A stretch of DNA of 64,000 bases from Platanthera guangdongensis. Taxonomy: Eukaryota; Streptophyta; Magnoliopsida; Asparagales; Orchidaceae. The DNA lies in assembly GCA_039583875.1 (NCBI GenBank), contig CM077157.1:77934346-77998345 (forward strand), in the 5' to 3' direction. The notes under the pieces are model-generated. The model saw nothing but the letters and a program-made list of their open reading frames with translations, did no database searches and was not told the DNA's origin. Positions within the stretch are counted from its first letter, which is position 1, and each line of letters opens with the position of its first letter. Below, one piece after another: positions 10,091-20,339 of this stretch. The position numbers were made by a program, and so were the translations under genes.

Positions 10091-12915
10091 ATGGCGCCAA
10101 AGCTTGAGGAGAACGTCAACGAAGGCTACGAACTGGTGCGCGACGCATTTGGGGATGCTGACCAGGAAATCAAGAACGTGATAACCCTAGAAGCCGACTC
10201 AGGGTTAGAATATCTTGTTTCAGAGCCTACAAAGATCTGGAAGAAGTCTTGGAATTCCTCAATGGAGCTAAGGTAAATTAAACTGGATTCAAAATCAAAT
10301 CCAGAGTCCATGGTGAGAAGGTGAAGGTATCACCTAAGAGCTTGAGGAAGATTCTACAGCTACCAAGAACTAAGTAAGAGGATGAAGTAACAGCTTCCAG
10401 GACCAGAGATGCATTGGCATGGTGTGGTCTGGATTCTAAAATGAAAATAGGATCTGTGTTTAACAGAAAGGGCATGAATAGCCAAGGGAAATTTCTGTCT
10501 GAGATAGTTGGCAAAGTAATTCTCAGTAAGCCTGGAGGGCATGATAGAGTATCAGCCCATATGTTCAGTGTAATGACAAGGATCATCTTCACTTTGCAAA
10601 CAGATTGGTCTGTTATAGTGTTTGAGAAAATCAAGGAAAGCCTGAAGAAGCCCAACCTGGGCAGAATTTTAAGTCTTTACCTTGCTGGTATTATACCTGA
10701 AGTTATGGGTCAGGCTGCTGGAAGTAAAATAAATCATATGATGAAAATGGATCTGAGAATATTCTCTAGATGGGATAGGGTGTTGTCAAAAGAGATGCCA
10801 ACACCTGAGAAGATCACTTCTGAGAAGGAAATTCCACCAAAGAAGAAGAGTAAAATTGCCCCAGTGGCTCAAGAGTCCACTAGCAGCTCAGACAGTGAAG
10901 AACAAGTTGTTTTCTCACCTGATGAGAATGAAGAAGAGACTGCTGTGAAGTCTCCTGCTCCTCAAAATGTTGCTGAAATCCAGGTGGAACTACCTCAAGC
11001 TAGCCCCATTCACATGGATCAAATCCAGGGGGAGCCTCTAGCTGTAGATGAGCCAACTACTCTAGAGAGTGAGCAAGCTACAACCATAATACTAGAGGTA
11101 ATCACTGAACTAAATGCTTTAGATTTTCCTATAGAGGATACTGATTTGACTGATGTTCATCAGCAAACTCAGATGGATTACCAAGTCCCAAATGCTGTCA
11201 TGAAAGACACATCTGTTGAAGTTGTAGTTACTGAACCAGTGGTAGAAGAGCCAAGACTTTCTCTAGCTCATTCACCATAAGAGTATACCATGGAAGATCA
11301 TTTCTTAAATCTGGATCCAATAGATTTTGACAAGGACAATGCTGCTGCTGAAGTAGAGAATGCTCCAGTTGAGGGGGAGCAAGTTGTATTTCTTGAAGAT
11401 CCTGCAAGAAAAGAAACTGAGAAGGCACCAGATGTGCAGACTGAGAGGCCCCCAAGCCCTAAGGAGAGGGTAGATATAGTCAGCTCCTCAGCATCTGAAG
11501 ATGAGGAGGCTGCAAGGGCAAAGAAACAGAAAATTTATGTATTCAAGAGAAGGAGTCAGAGTTATAAAAAGGCCTTACAATCTATTGCTCCACAGCCTAT
11601 AGCACAGCCAGCTCCAACTGTGGATTATAGTGCTTTAATGGTTGCAATGCAAGTCAAGTTGGATGAGCAAAGGCAGGCCATTTAAAAGTATGTTGATGAA
11701 GGGCACAAATCACTACAGTTTGATCTAGCCAGGACATAAAATCTATCAGGTTTGAAATGAACCAAAATAAAAAGGAGATGACTGAATGTTTCCACAAGGG
11801 TGGAAATGCAGTGGTGTACTTGGCTACACACCAGGAGAAGATAAAAGCACAAGTGGATGATATAGCTGTGAAGCAAGGTTATGTTCTTGAAAATCAGATA
11901 AGAATGAATGACAACCTTACTGCATCTCACAATGCAATAGTAACAGAACTGAAGAATCTAGCTACAGGGCAGACTCCAGCTATAGCAAAGGCAGATTTTG
12001 ACAAAGTATTCCTAGAAGAAATCACTGCTCTTAAGACTACCATCCAAGATTCTCAAAAGTTGATCACTGACAAACTCCAAAGGTTAAAACCTTTCTTTAA
12101 AGATGGAGTAAATTATTTGGATAATCAAGTAAGACTTCAAAAAGATGATGTGAGAGATCATATAGAAAGAGAAGTCATAAAGGGGAGAGAGTTTTAGTCA
12201 AAGCTAGCTCTGATCATGCCAAGTGGATATCTAATTCCATCAGAGCTACACTGGGTTATCCTCCTCTTTATGATGATGACAATGTTGCTGAATCTGGAAT
12301 TCATCCTGCATATCTAGGAGGGGAGCAACCAGAAGTGGCTCAAGTTATCTACCCTCCTCCAGATTTTGACATGATTCATGCTGACATACAGTCCATGTAT
12401 AGCCCACCTGGGGGTAAGGACAATGTCATTATTGAAAAAGTTGTTCAGCCAATTTCTGAAGCCATGCAAGAGGCACTGCAAAAGAAGAAGAGACTAGATT
12501 GTCTAAGAAGAGGTTTAGGGAGCAATCTGAACAAAGACCAGACTTTGAGCAGTGGAGCCCTACCTCAAGAAATATTATTTTGACTGCCTGGAAAGCTACC
12601 AAAGATAATGTGCATGACAGGAACAAATGGTTTTCTGAGGCTGAATGGAGGAAACATGAATCAAGGCAGGAGGCCATAGTTCAATATATAAGGAAGGCCA
12701 AGATGGGAAAGCTACCTCCTACTGCTCTGGAGCCTAGCAAGTACTTTCCCAAGCCTTATCATTATTTTGAGAGGCAAAAGATTAAAGCAGAAGAACTTAA
12801 GAAGAAAGATCTGAAAGGCAAGAAGCCTGCTGATGTAGAAGTTGCTGAAGTTCCTGTTCAAGCCAGAGTTCAAGCTGGAAAAGGAATAGTCATTAAGGAG
12901 GCTGAACAGAAATAG
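10091..12915 (+). pseudogene. Element F post-pol accessory ORF, frameshifted
   Basis: A long gene between pol and the 3' LTR, starting ATGGCGCCAAAG. It is broken by a frameshift near 10215, stops near 10270 and 10375, TAA 11278, TAA 11683 and further frameshifts near 11740, 12200 and 12490. The core at about 10490-10790 (FLSEIVGKVILSK ... VFEKIKESL ... LGRILSLYLAG) aligns with the N-terminal part of the accessory ORF of G. This resembles, with low certainty, the domain called 'putative plant transposon protein'. The middle is acidic and Glu/Pro/Gln-rich; the following part is predicted helical or coiled; the C-terminal part is Lys-rich (EELKKKDLKGKK). Function is unknown. Sireviruses are known to carry an extra ORF here, sometimes env-like, but I see no signal peptide or membrane span. 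Confidence 0.75.
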
Positions 12916-13208
12916 CTTAGAAAATTTCTTAAGCTTACTATGTATTCTTTTGATATAAAACATTCTGTAAACTTTAGAATTTTATATATGACAAAGTATT
13001 GGAACAATGTTTAGTGTGATAAATTTGCTATGTGTTAAATTTATTTCATAATTGTTCTGTGATGCAATCTATGTGTACATGTTTGTTTCATACATGTTTA
13101 TGTTTGCCCTGCTATATATATAATCCTGCTTTACATCATTTTGTAATTTTATTATGAATGGTGTATATCATTGACTAAGGGTTATGACTTCTCCAAATAG
13201 GGGGAGAT
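12916..13208 (+). other. F 3' untranslated region and polypurine tract
   Basis: AT-rich non-coding spacer ending in the polypurine tract AATAGGGGGAGAT (13196-13208), immediately before the LTR TG. This is where plus-strand synthesis would be primed. Confidence 0.9.
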
Positions 13209-13351
13209 TGTTGGGTACATTGGTTCAAATGTACCTGATTTGAAGAATCCTCACCCAACTCAATGATATACATCAAAATGTATTTGATGTGTTTTGAGTT
13301 TACTTGTGCAGGCTAAGTATTTGCAGGAAAGAAGAAAAGTTTCTAATTCCA

Positions 13352-14290
13352 TGTGTCGACACCCAGAGGGAAAGTGTCGACACTTAAGAAGACTTGTGTC
13401 GACACCCAGGCAAGCAGTGTCGACACTTGGAGTCATTGTGTCGACAGCAGGGATGCTGAGTCGACACCAGACAGAAAGTGTCGACACAAGGAGCTGTGTC
13501 GACACTCAGTGAAGAAAAGACAGTGAAGCTGTGTCGACACTTAGCAGTTGTGTCGACACCCAGTGAAACTGTGTCTACACCAGAAAGTGTCGACACTTGG
13601 AGGTTGTGTCGACACTCAGCAAAAGTCTGCAGAGACTAAGTACAAGTGTCGACACCCAGAACATTGTATCGACACTTAACAGAAGAGTCAACACTTGAAG
13701 TAAGTGTCGACACCCAGAACAATGTGTCGACACTTAGCAGAAGAGTCAACACTGGAAGTAAGTGTCGACACCCAGAACAATGTGTCGACACTTAGCTGAA
13801 GACTCAACACTTGAAGAAAGTGTCGAAACAAGGAGCTGTGTCGACACTTAGCAAAGAACAACAAAGTTCAACAAAATATTCTAAGTACAAGTGTCGACAC
13901 TAAGGGAATGTGTCGACACTTAGCCAGAGTCTTGACAGAAGAAGAAAGTGTCGACACCCAGAGCAATGTGTCGACACTCAACAAGTATCAACACTGAAGA
14001 CATGTGTCGACACCAAGAAGCAGTGTCGACACTTAACAGATCCAACACGTGAAGATGTGTCGACACAAAGGTGTTGTGTCGACACTTAGAAGAATTCAGC
14101 AAAATTCTGAAGTACATGTACTTCTGTCGACACTCAATTTCAGTGTCGACACATGAAAAAGAAGCAGTGTCGAGATAAAGAATCAACAACACAAGTAGTT
14201 GTGTCGACACCTTGTAGACTAGTGTCGACACTTAGACAACATGTGTCGAAACTTGGTCTATAAGTGTCGACACTTAAAGACAGAAAGTCT
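13352..14290. repeat. GTGTCGACAC palindrome array in U3 of F (3' LTR)
   Basis: Same array as in the 5' LTR, with one additional unit near 13416-13446 (GTGTCGACACTTGGAGTCAT). Individual copies differ from the 5' LTR mainly by C-to-T or G-to-A changes inside the palindrome. Confidence 0.93.
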
Positions 14291-14884
14291 CGACACTTAA
14301 AGACAGTTCCAGAATTTTCAAGAACTGACTGGATGACTTGACAGCTGCCATTCCAGCCGGTCTACAGCACTTGTCAGAGTTTTCAGAATTCAGTTATGGA
14401 CCGGACCAGCCGGTTACCATGAAGAAGGCCTATAAATAGGCTTATACAGTCTACAGAAAGTGTTGTTGAAGTTGTTGAAGAGATTGAACACAAGTCCAAG
14501 TTCAGATTTAAAGAAGATCTAGCTATCAAGTGAAGATCTAAGAAGTTGGAGAGAGAGATCTCCATCCAAGAAATCAGTTGTTGGAACCAGACTGAGAAGA
14601 AGGGTTCAGATCTACTCTGAACCTTAAGTAGCAGAGATCAAGGATCAACTGCAGAAGGAGTCAATCTTATTGAGTTCTACCTTCAAAAAGCTTTGAAGAA
14701 AGCTAAGTCAGATTGAGTCCAGCTGAGTTCTTCCAAGAACTCATCAAGAATCTCACAACTTATCTCTCTTTCATCTAAGTTGTTGAGTTTATATATTTTG
14801 TATTCATTATAACTTGTAGGATCCTTAGGGATCTGAGATTGTAAGCCTGCAATTATAAAGGCTGAGGGTAGGAGAGTTAAATCT

Positions 14885-15003
14885 CTGAGTGTAGGCCTTG
14901 GTGGCTGAGTGTAGGCCTTGGTGGCTGAGTGTAGGCCTTGGTGGCTGAGTGTAGGCCTTTGTGGCTGAGTGTAGGCCTTTGTGGCTGAGTGTAGGCTTTG
15001 TGG
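14885..15003 (+). repeat. 20-bp tandem repeat in F 3' LTR (6 units)
   Basis: Six units of CTGAGTGTAGGCCTTGGTGG-type sequence against five in the 5' LTR. The extra unit is of the TTGGTGG type. Confidence 0.95.
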
Positions 15004-15067
15004 AAATGCTGAGTTGTAGGGCCTTGGGCCTGAGGTGTAGGAGCCTGAATTGGGTTCTGAGATAGTG

Positions 15068-15072
15068 GAGGA
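15068..15072. other. Target-site duplication GAGGA, left copy (element G)
   Basis: GAGGA at 15068-15072 and again at 27237-27241 flanks the TGAAAGG...CCAACA ends of G. Removing G and one copy restores the F LTR sequence seen at 5430-5440. Confidence 0.95.
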
Positions 15073-16645
15073 TGAAAGGGGAAACTAGATCAGATATACT
15101 CTAGAAGGGGGGGGGTGAATAGAGTATATGGTGCTTTTTAAAACACAAAGAAAAACTTTTGCAAAGCTTTACAACAATTGTTGTAATAAGTGTAAGCAGG
15201 GAAGCAGAAATAAAACTAATCACAAACTAAGCTATGCAGAAACTAAGCACAAGAAAAGCTAGGCCAGAAACAAAAAGAAAACATGCAAAACCAGATGACA
15301 CAAGGAATTATAGTGGTTCCCCAACTTGGGTACATCCACTCTTCTACCACCCTAGGTAGGAATCCACTGCAGGATGAGTTGATCAGGTGTCCTGGGCACC
15401 AATGAGCTTTTGATAAGGTGCTCAAAAACCAAAACAGATTTTTTGATCAGGTGTCTTGCCACCAATGAGCTTTTGACAAGGTGCTCAAAAACCAGATTCA
15501 AACTTTTGAAGGGAGTTTGAAAAACCCTTTACAGAGTGGGGGTGAGAGAGTGATGGCAGTCTTCTCTTTTCTCAAACAACTGAGAAGACTAAGTGGATTG
15601 ATTTCAAAGCTCCCCCTGAGTCCTTGATCTTCAGGAAGATGAGCTTTGCTGAGGGTGATAGGCCTTCAAAGATAGATCTCCAGCAAAAGATGATTTCAGC
15701 AAGCTGAAATGTTGAGTGTCTGGAGTCTTGAAATGATGTTGGCCTTGAACACTTTGAGAGCTGAAGAGATCTGAAGATTTGTTTGAAAGCTTGATCTCTT
15801 TGATGAGTGTTCTTCAGAATTCTTGTTGACAGAATATTTTCAAAAGAGTCTCTGTATATTGAGTTGTGTCCTGTTCTTGTCAATCTCTATATTTGATTCA
15901 AAAATATTCTCTCTTTTATTCTCTGTGTCTGAATAGGATATTACTCTGTCAAAGATAGCCGTTGGTTTGCATTGATTACAGCCTTAATTGCATAATTTCT
16001 TCTAAAGGAAAGTCCACTGATTTGTTCCTTGAAAAATCCCTTGAAACTTGCTCCAGAAGTAAATGAAAATGGCTGCCAGATCTTCTGAATTAAATGCAGA
16101 ATAACTTCTATCTGATTTGAATTTGAATTCTGAAAGATAACTGAAATCGTCGAACTGAGCTCTGCTATCGTCGATCTGAGCTCAGCGACCTGGAAACTGC
16201 AAGCAGCAACATAATCGTCGATCTGAGCTCAAAGATCGTCGAACTGAGCTCAGAGATAAGGATCCAGTGCAGAGTCAAAATCGTCGACCTGAGCTCACCG
16301 ATCGTCGAATGGAGTTCGACGATATTGCGAAGTTGAGCTCAGCGATCGTCGAGTGGAGCTCGATGATATTATGAGGTTTGAGCTCAGCGATCGTCGAATG
16401 GAGCTCGACGATCTGCAGAAGTTGAGCTAGACGATCGTCGACCGGAGTTCGACGAATCGTCGTGCTGAGCTCGACGATTAGACTTAGTCTCCAGAAAAAC
16501 TTGGTCTTCAGGGCAGCTTCCAAACCTAGACTCCTGATCCCTTAGACTCAATTCTAATTGACCTATTAAGCTATACAGAAGGTCAAACACAGATTCCTAG
16601 AGACATAGTGATCCTGACCCAAATTAGTAATAGGGTGTTCCAACA
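15073..16645 (-). repeat. Element G 3' LTR
   Basis: Begins TGAAAGGGGAAACTAGATCAG and ends GTGTTCCAACA on the plus strand. It is followed by the reverse complement of a polypurine tract, which identifies it as the 3' LTR of a minus-strand element. It carries a G-run of 9 where the other LTR has 7. It contains the ATCGTCGA array. Confidence 0.95.
16146..16475. repeat. ATCGTCGA / TTCGACGAT array in the G 3' LTR
   Basis: Repeated ATCGTCGA words alternate with GAGCTC or TTCGACGAT. Typical inverted units are ATCGTCGA-6 bp-TTCGACGAT. The first pairs are 21 bp apart, as in the other LTR. The array lies in U3 of a minus-strand element. Confidence 0.92.
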
Positions 16646-17014
16646 ATCTCCCCCTATTTGGGTTAGGAAAACTATTTACAGACTTTGGAAAATCAAACAA
16701 CATCATACAATCAGAAAAACACAAAAACAACAGTAGCTAGACATTACAGAACCATCACACAGATATATATATATGATATCCAGAAATCAGTCAGAAAAAC
16801 CAAGAAATGTCACCTTACAGAGTTACTTTTTCTCTTTGCCTTTTACCATCTTGATTTCTCTGTTAGGATTTAAAGCTTCCTGTTTGGATCTGGTGTCATC
16901 AGCTGCACCCAAATAAATTTGCTTAGAAGCCCTGGGAACCACTGCAGCTGGATGCAACTCCATGTACCTGTCTGCATCAAAAAATTTACTGGAGGCATAT
17001 CTTTCTAGTTCTTT
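16646..17014 (-). other. G polypurine tract and 3' untranslated region
   Basis: ATCTCCCCCTATTTGGGT at 16646-16663 is the complement of ACCCAAATAGGGGGAGAT, the plus-strand primer for G. The rest is AT-rich and I see no gene in it. Confidence 0.9.
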
Positions 17015-19849
17015 CTATCTTTGTTCTGACATTGTAGATATATTGGAGGTGTCTAGGCCTTGCTCTCTGGCTTTCTTTATCTGGTCTAAAGCAGCCAACT
17101 CTTTCATTCTAGCAGTCCAAGCAATAGGATTCTTCTCAGGGTCCTCAAATGGAACAGGTGGCTCATACCTGTTGGAAGAAGTATCTTGAGGAGTCCTGCC
17201 AGTCACAGTTTCTCTGAGCTTATAGGGGAATGGACCTGAAGATGTATCAGAAGGAACATGTCCTCCCCTGGAATAAGGGTGCTGCCTGGAATGCCCTTTG
17301 GAGTAAACCTGAGTCTCTCTTTGATTTCCCCTGTATCCTCCCCTTCTAGAGTAAGAGCCCCTAGACTGGCTTTCCCTTTGATATGTTCTAGCATGAGGTT
17401 GGTAGGGAGCCTGGCTTCTAGCTGGGCCTGAACTTGTAGAGCTTCCACCTGCACCTGCATCAGGTGGAGGTGGTGGAGGAGGATGAGGGTGCTTGAACTG
17501 AGTGGAACCTTTCTCATACTTCCTTTTCTTCTTCATAGCCTTTAGCTGATTCTTAGAGAACTGCATCCAATGCTCAGAAATTGGGCAGTTGTGCAGAATA
17601 TAGTAAGGAACATCATTATCATCTCTAACTTTGGCAGGTGGAACCCTCTTCAATGCCTTACTTCTTGCCTTCCTTTTCCTTGCATTGGTGGCAGAGGAAT
17701 CATCAGAAGCAGTGTTGTAATCCTCATATTCAGAGCTTTGAGCATCATATAAGGCATCAATCCTTTTCATCAAATTTTCTTTCAGTTGAACAGCAGCAGA
17801 TGGGGCAGAAGCAGAAACAGAAGGAGCAACAGAGACAGATACATCAGCAGATATAACAACAGGTACTGGAGCAGCAGTAGAAGCAACAGTGGTTATTTCA
17901 GGAATTATGGCAGCAGCAGGTTCAGAACCAACAACAACATCTACAGCAGGCTCAAAAACAACAGCCTCTGTCATCAGAGAATCCTGGGAAATGAGCTCAT
18001 CAGCAGCAGTTAAAACATTGTCTTCTTCAGCAGCAAAAACAATATCAGAAGTAGATACAGCCTTGTCTTCAGCAGCAGCAGCAGTAACATCATCAGAAGC
18101 AACAGTCACTGAATGAATAAAAGCAGAAATGATACTGGGGTCACAGCATGAGAAGGGCACCAGAGCCTTGGACAGATCTTCAGGGGGCTGGACAGCATTG
18201 GGCTCTGGGAGGTAGCTGAAGTATGCAGTATCAAATGCAGAGAGCAAAGACCCTAGGTCAATTGCTAAGACTGTAGTAGGAGCAGCAACTGGAGCAGAAG
18301 ATACAAGCACAACAGCAGCAGCAGCAGGAGCAGAAGCAGAAGCAGCAGCAACAGCAGCATGAAGGCTGGCTTCATAAGGCATCTCCCCTGCCTGGATGCA
18401 GATACCTCTGTATCATGGCACACTGCTGGTGGGGCTGCTTTAGGAATGAGGGAGGAAAGCCTGGCAGACAGGGCTGCCACTGACTGTTGTAGAGGAGCTA
18501 AGGAGGCCTCCATGAGAAGAGAGAGCCTGGGGGCCAGTAGCTCATACAACTTGTCAGCTAGGGCTGGCAGATCTACATGCTTAATGACAGGAGCAGAGGT
18601 AGAGGGTATTGGGATGGCTGAGGATGCTGGAAGTGGAGTGCTGGATGGTGAAGGGATAGAGGGCTGAGGTGTGGGAATTGTGGAGATGGAGGACAAAGGT
18701 ATAGATATGGATGGAGTGAATGATGGTTGGTCAAGGATGTGGTGGAGGAGATCTTGGAAAGATGTTGAGGAGGAGGGGAAGTCTGGAGGAGAAGAGGGGG
18801 AATCATCCATGTAGGATTCATCCAGAAGTTGGAAGGATGGTATGGATGGGGATGAGGTGACATCTGGAGGTGGATATGAGAATAATGGGTGGAAGTGGTC
18901 AACTGGAGGTGATGAAGTGGTTGCTGGGGATGGAATTGAGGTTGGAGATGGGCTGGAGATGGTAATGGGGGATGAGGCTGGAATGGTGGATGGAGCTGGA
19001 GGTAGGGTTGAACTTGGAGGAGGAGGAGAAGCAGCACTAGCAGCAAGCAGGTCTTCTGCAGGTGCAGAGACCTGGGGGGGGGGGAGTAACTCTGTGAGTC
19101 CTGGTGCCTGAAGGGGCAGCTGAAGAGGGCCTGCTGGGCTTGCTAATCTGCCTGTCCCATTTGCCAAAAAGGGCACAGGTGAGTCTCTTGGACGCATTGA
19201 TGTGCACTCCAGAGGAGATCAGCAGAGTAGGGCACTTAGCCTGAAGGAAAACTCCAAGGATTCTTCCAAAATTTACAAAGCTTTTATTTATTTTCTTCTT
19301 TATCAGGTCAAAGAAGACCTCTCCCCAATTCAGATTTTTCTTATCTACCAGAGCTCCCATGAGGCAGAGCTGATGTCTGGAGATGGTGTCATGTGCAGAA
19401 TGTTTGGCCAACAGGACCTTGCCTACAACATCTGCCAGAAACCTGTATTCAACTGACAGGTTCCTCTTAAACAATTTGCTAGGGTTTCCCTCAGGATGAC
19501 CCATCCTGGCAAGTATATCAGTAAACTCTTCTCCAGAAAGCTCAGCAGAGTCATCTCCATTTCTAAAACCAAAAACCTCTGTTAAGACTGTTGAGGTCAG
19601 AGGTACCTGGGTGCCACCAATAGATCCAACTATGGTGTTGTTGTCAAGGTTGTGTGCAGTATATACCCATTCCTTTATTTCATCTGAGGCAAGTTTGATT
19701 CTTGTGGTCATGAGGACAGACAAATGTTGATCCTTGAATAGACTCAGGATGTCCTGGAAGATTTGATCAGTGGTGTTGAAGGAGTCCAAATCGATGTCAA
19801 ACCCTGCATCAAACTTCATGGCGGCGAGGACAGCAACTGAGACGGCCAT
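17015..19849 (-). pseudogene. Element G post-pol accessory ORF, two compensating frameshifts
   Basis: Minus-strand gene starting at ATG 19849 and ending at 17015, about 945 codons if the shifts are ignored. Parts in order: an N-terminal folded region with FLADVVGKVLLAK, EVFFDLIKKK and FGRILGVFL, homologous to the accessory ORF of F; a long Pro/Ser-rich stretch; an Ala/Val-rich stretch encoded by GCA repeats; a Lys-rich segment (AMKKKRKYEKG); a poly-Pro run; and an Arg/Gly-rich tail (SYSRRGGYRGNQRE) suggestive of nucleic-acid binding. The frame shifts at the C-run at 19074-19083 and shifts back near 18385, so the outer parts are in the same frame. No membrane span or signal peptide is visible. 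The exact function is unknown. Confidence 0.8.
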
Positions 19850-19960
19850 GGTACCTGCAAAAACTTAACAAACAAAACGACCAAGGTAGAACTGTTTGGA
19901 GGGAAGAAAATTTCTGCAGAGAAATTGAAAGCGCAAGAGAGAACGACGGCGAAAAATGAG

Positions 19961-19970
19961 TTTTATATTA
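19961..19970 (-). promoter_or_regulatory. Putative internal TATA box for the G accessory ORF
   Basis: On the minus strand this reads TAATATAAAA. It lies just downstream of the internal palindrome array and about 112 bp before the accessory ATG at 19849, the same spacing as in F (106 bp). The core is weaker than that of F. Confidence 0.5.
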
Positions 19971-19974
19971 GGGT

Positions 19975-20262
19975 TCGACGCAGAATTGGAAAGATCGTTG
20001 AACTCAGTTCGACGATCGAGGCTTCTAAAGGAATCTGAAGAGACTCCAACATCGTGGATCTCCGTTCGACGATCTTGGGAAGCGTCGAGCTCCGTTCGAC
20101 GATCGTTCAGGGAACAAAATCGTCGAGCGCCGTTCGACGATCGTTGACCGAAGGAGACAGTTCATGCTGTCTGAGGGGCGCTGAACTCAGTTCGACGATT
20201 CTGGAAATCGTCGATCTCCGTTCGACGATCTTTGGGGAAATCGTCGAGCGCAGTTCAGAGAT
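19975..20262. repeat. Internal ATCGTCGA / TTCGACGAT array between pol and accessory ORF of G
   Basis: About half a dozen inverted units of the type ATCGTCGA-n6-TTCGACGAT, for example around 20089-20105, 20116-20143 and 20207-20230. It fills the gap between the pol stop (20340) and the accessory TATA-like box. The motif is the one in the LTR of G and not the GTGTCGACAC of F, although the position is the same. Confidence 0.92.
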
Positions 20263-20339
20263 CAGAAAATCCTAAATACTAAGAAAAATCAGAATTTTGC
20301 CTAGTCTTGGTCCATTTTTAGCTTTCAAAATCTTGGGGA

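Larger units (their letters stand above)
13209..15072 (+). repeat. Element F 3' LTR, left piece
   Basis: Matches 3617 to about 5432 of the 5' LTR, including the palindrome array (about 13352-14290), the TATA box at 14431 and six 20-bp tandem units at 14885-15003. It is interrupted at GTGGAGGA by element G. Several palindromes that are mutated in the 5' LTR are intact here, for example the GTGTCGACAC pair near 14004-14030. Confidence 0.95.

Noticed and set aside
18842..19111. Gly-rich plus-strand ORF opposite the G accessory gene
   Set aside because: Antisense shadow of the Pro/Ser-rich codons on the minus strand.
17015..19849. Env-like glycoprotein in G
   Set aside because: No signal peptide, transmembrane helix or Cys pattern is visible. 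The poly-Leu stretch near 18300 occurs only in the shifted frame, and the other frame reads Ala/Val there.
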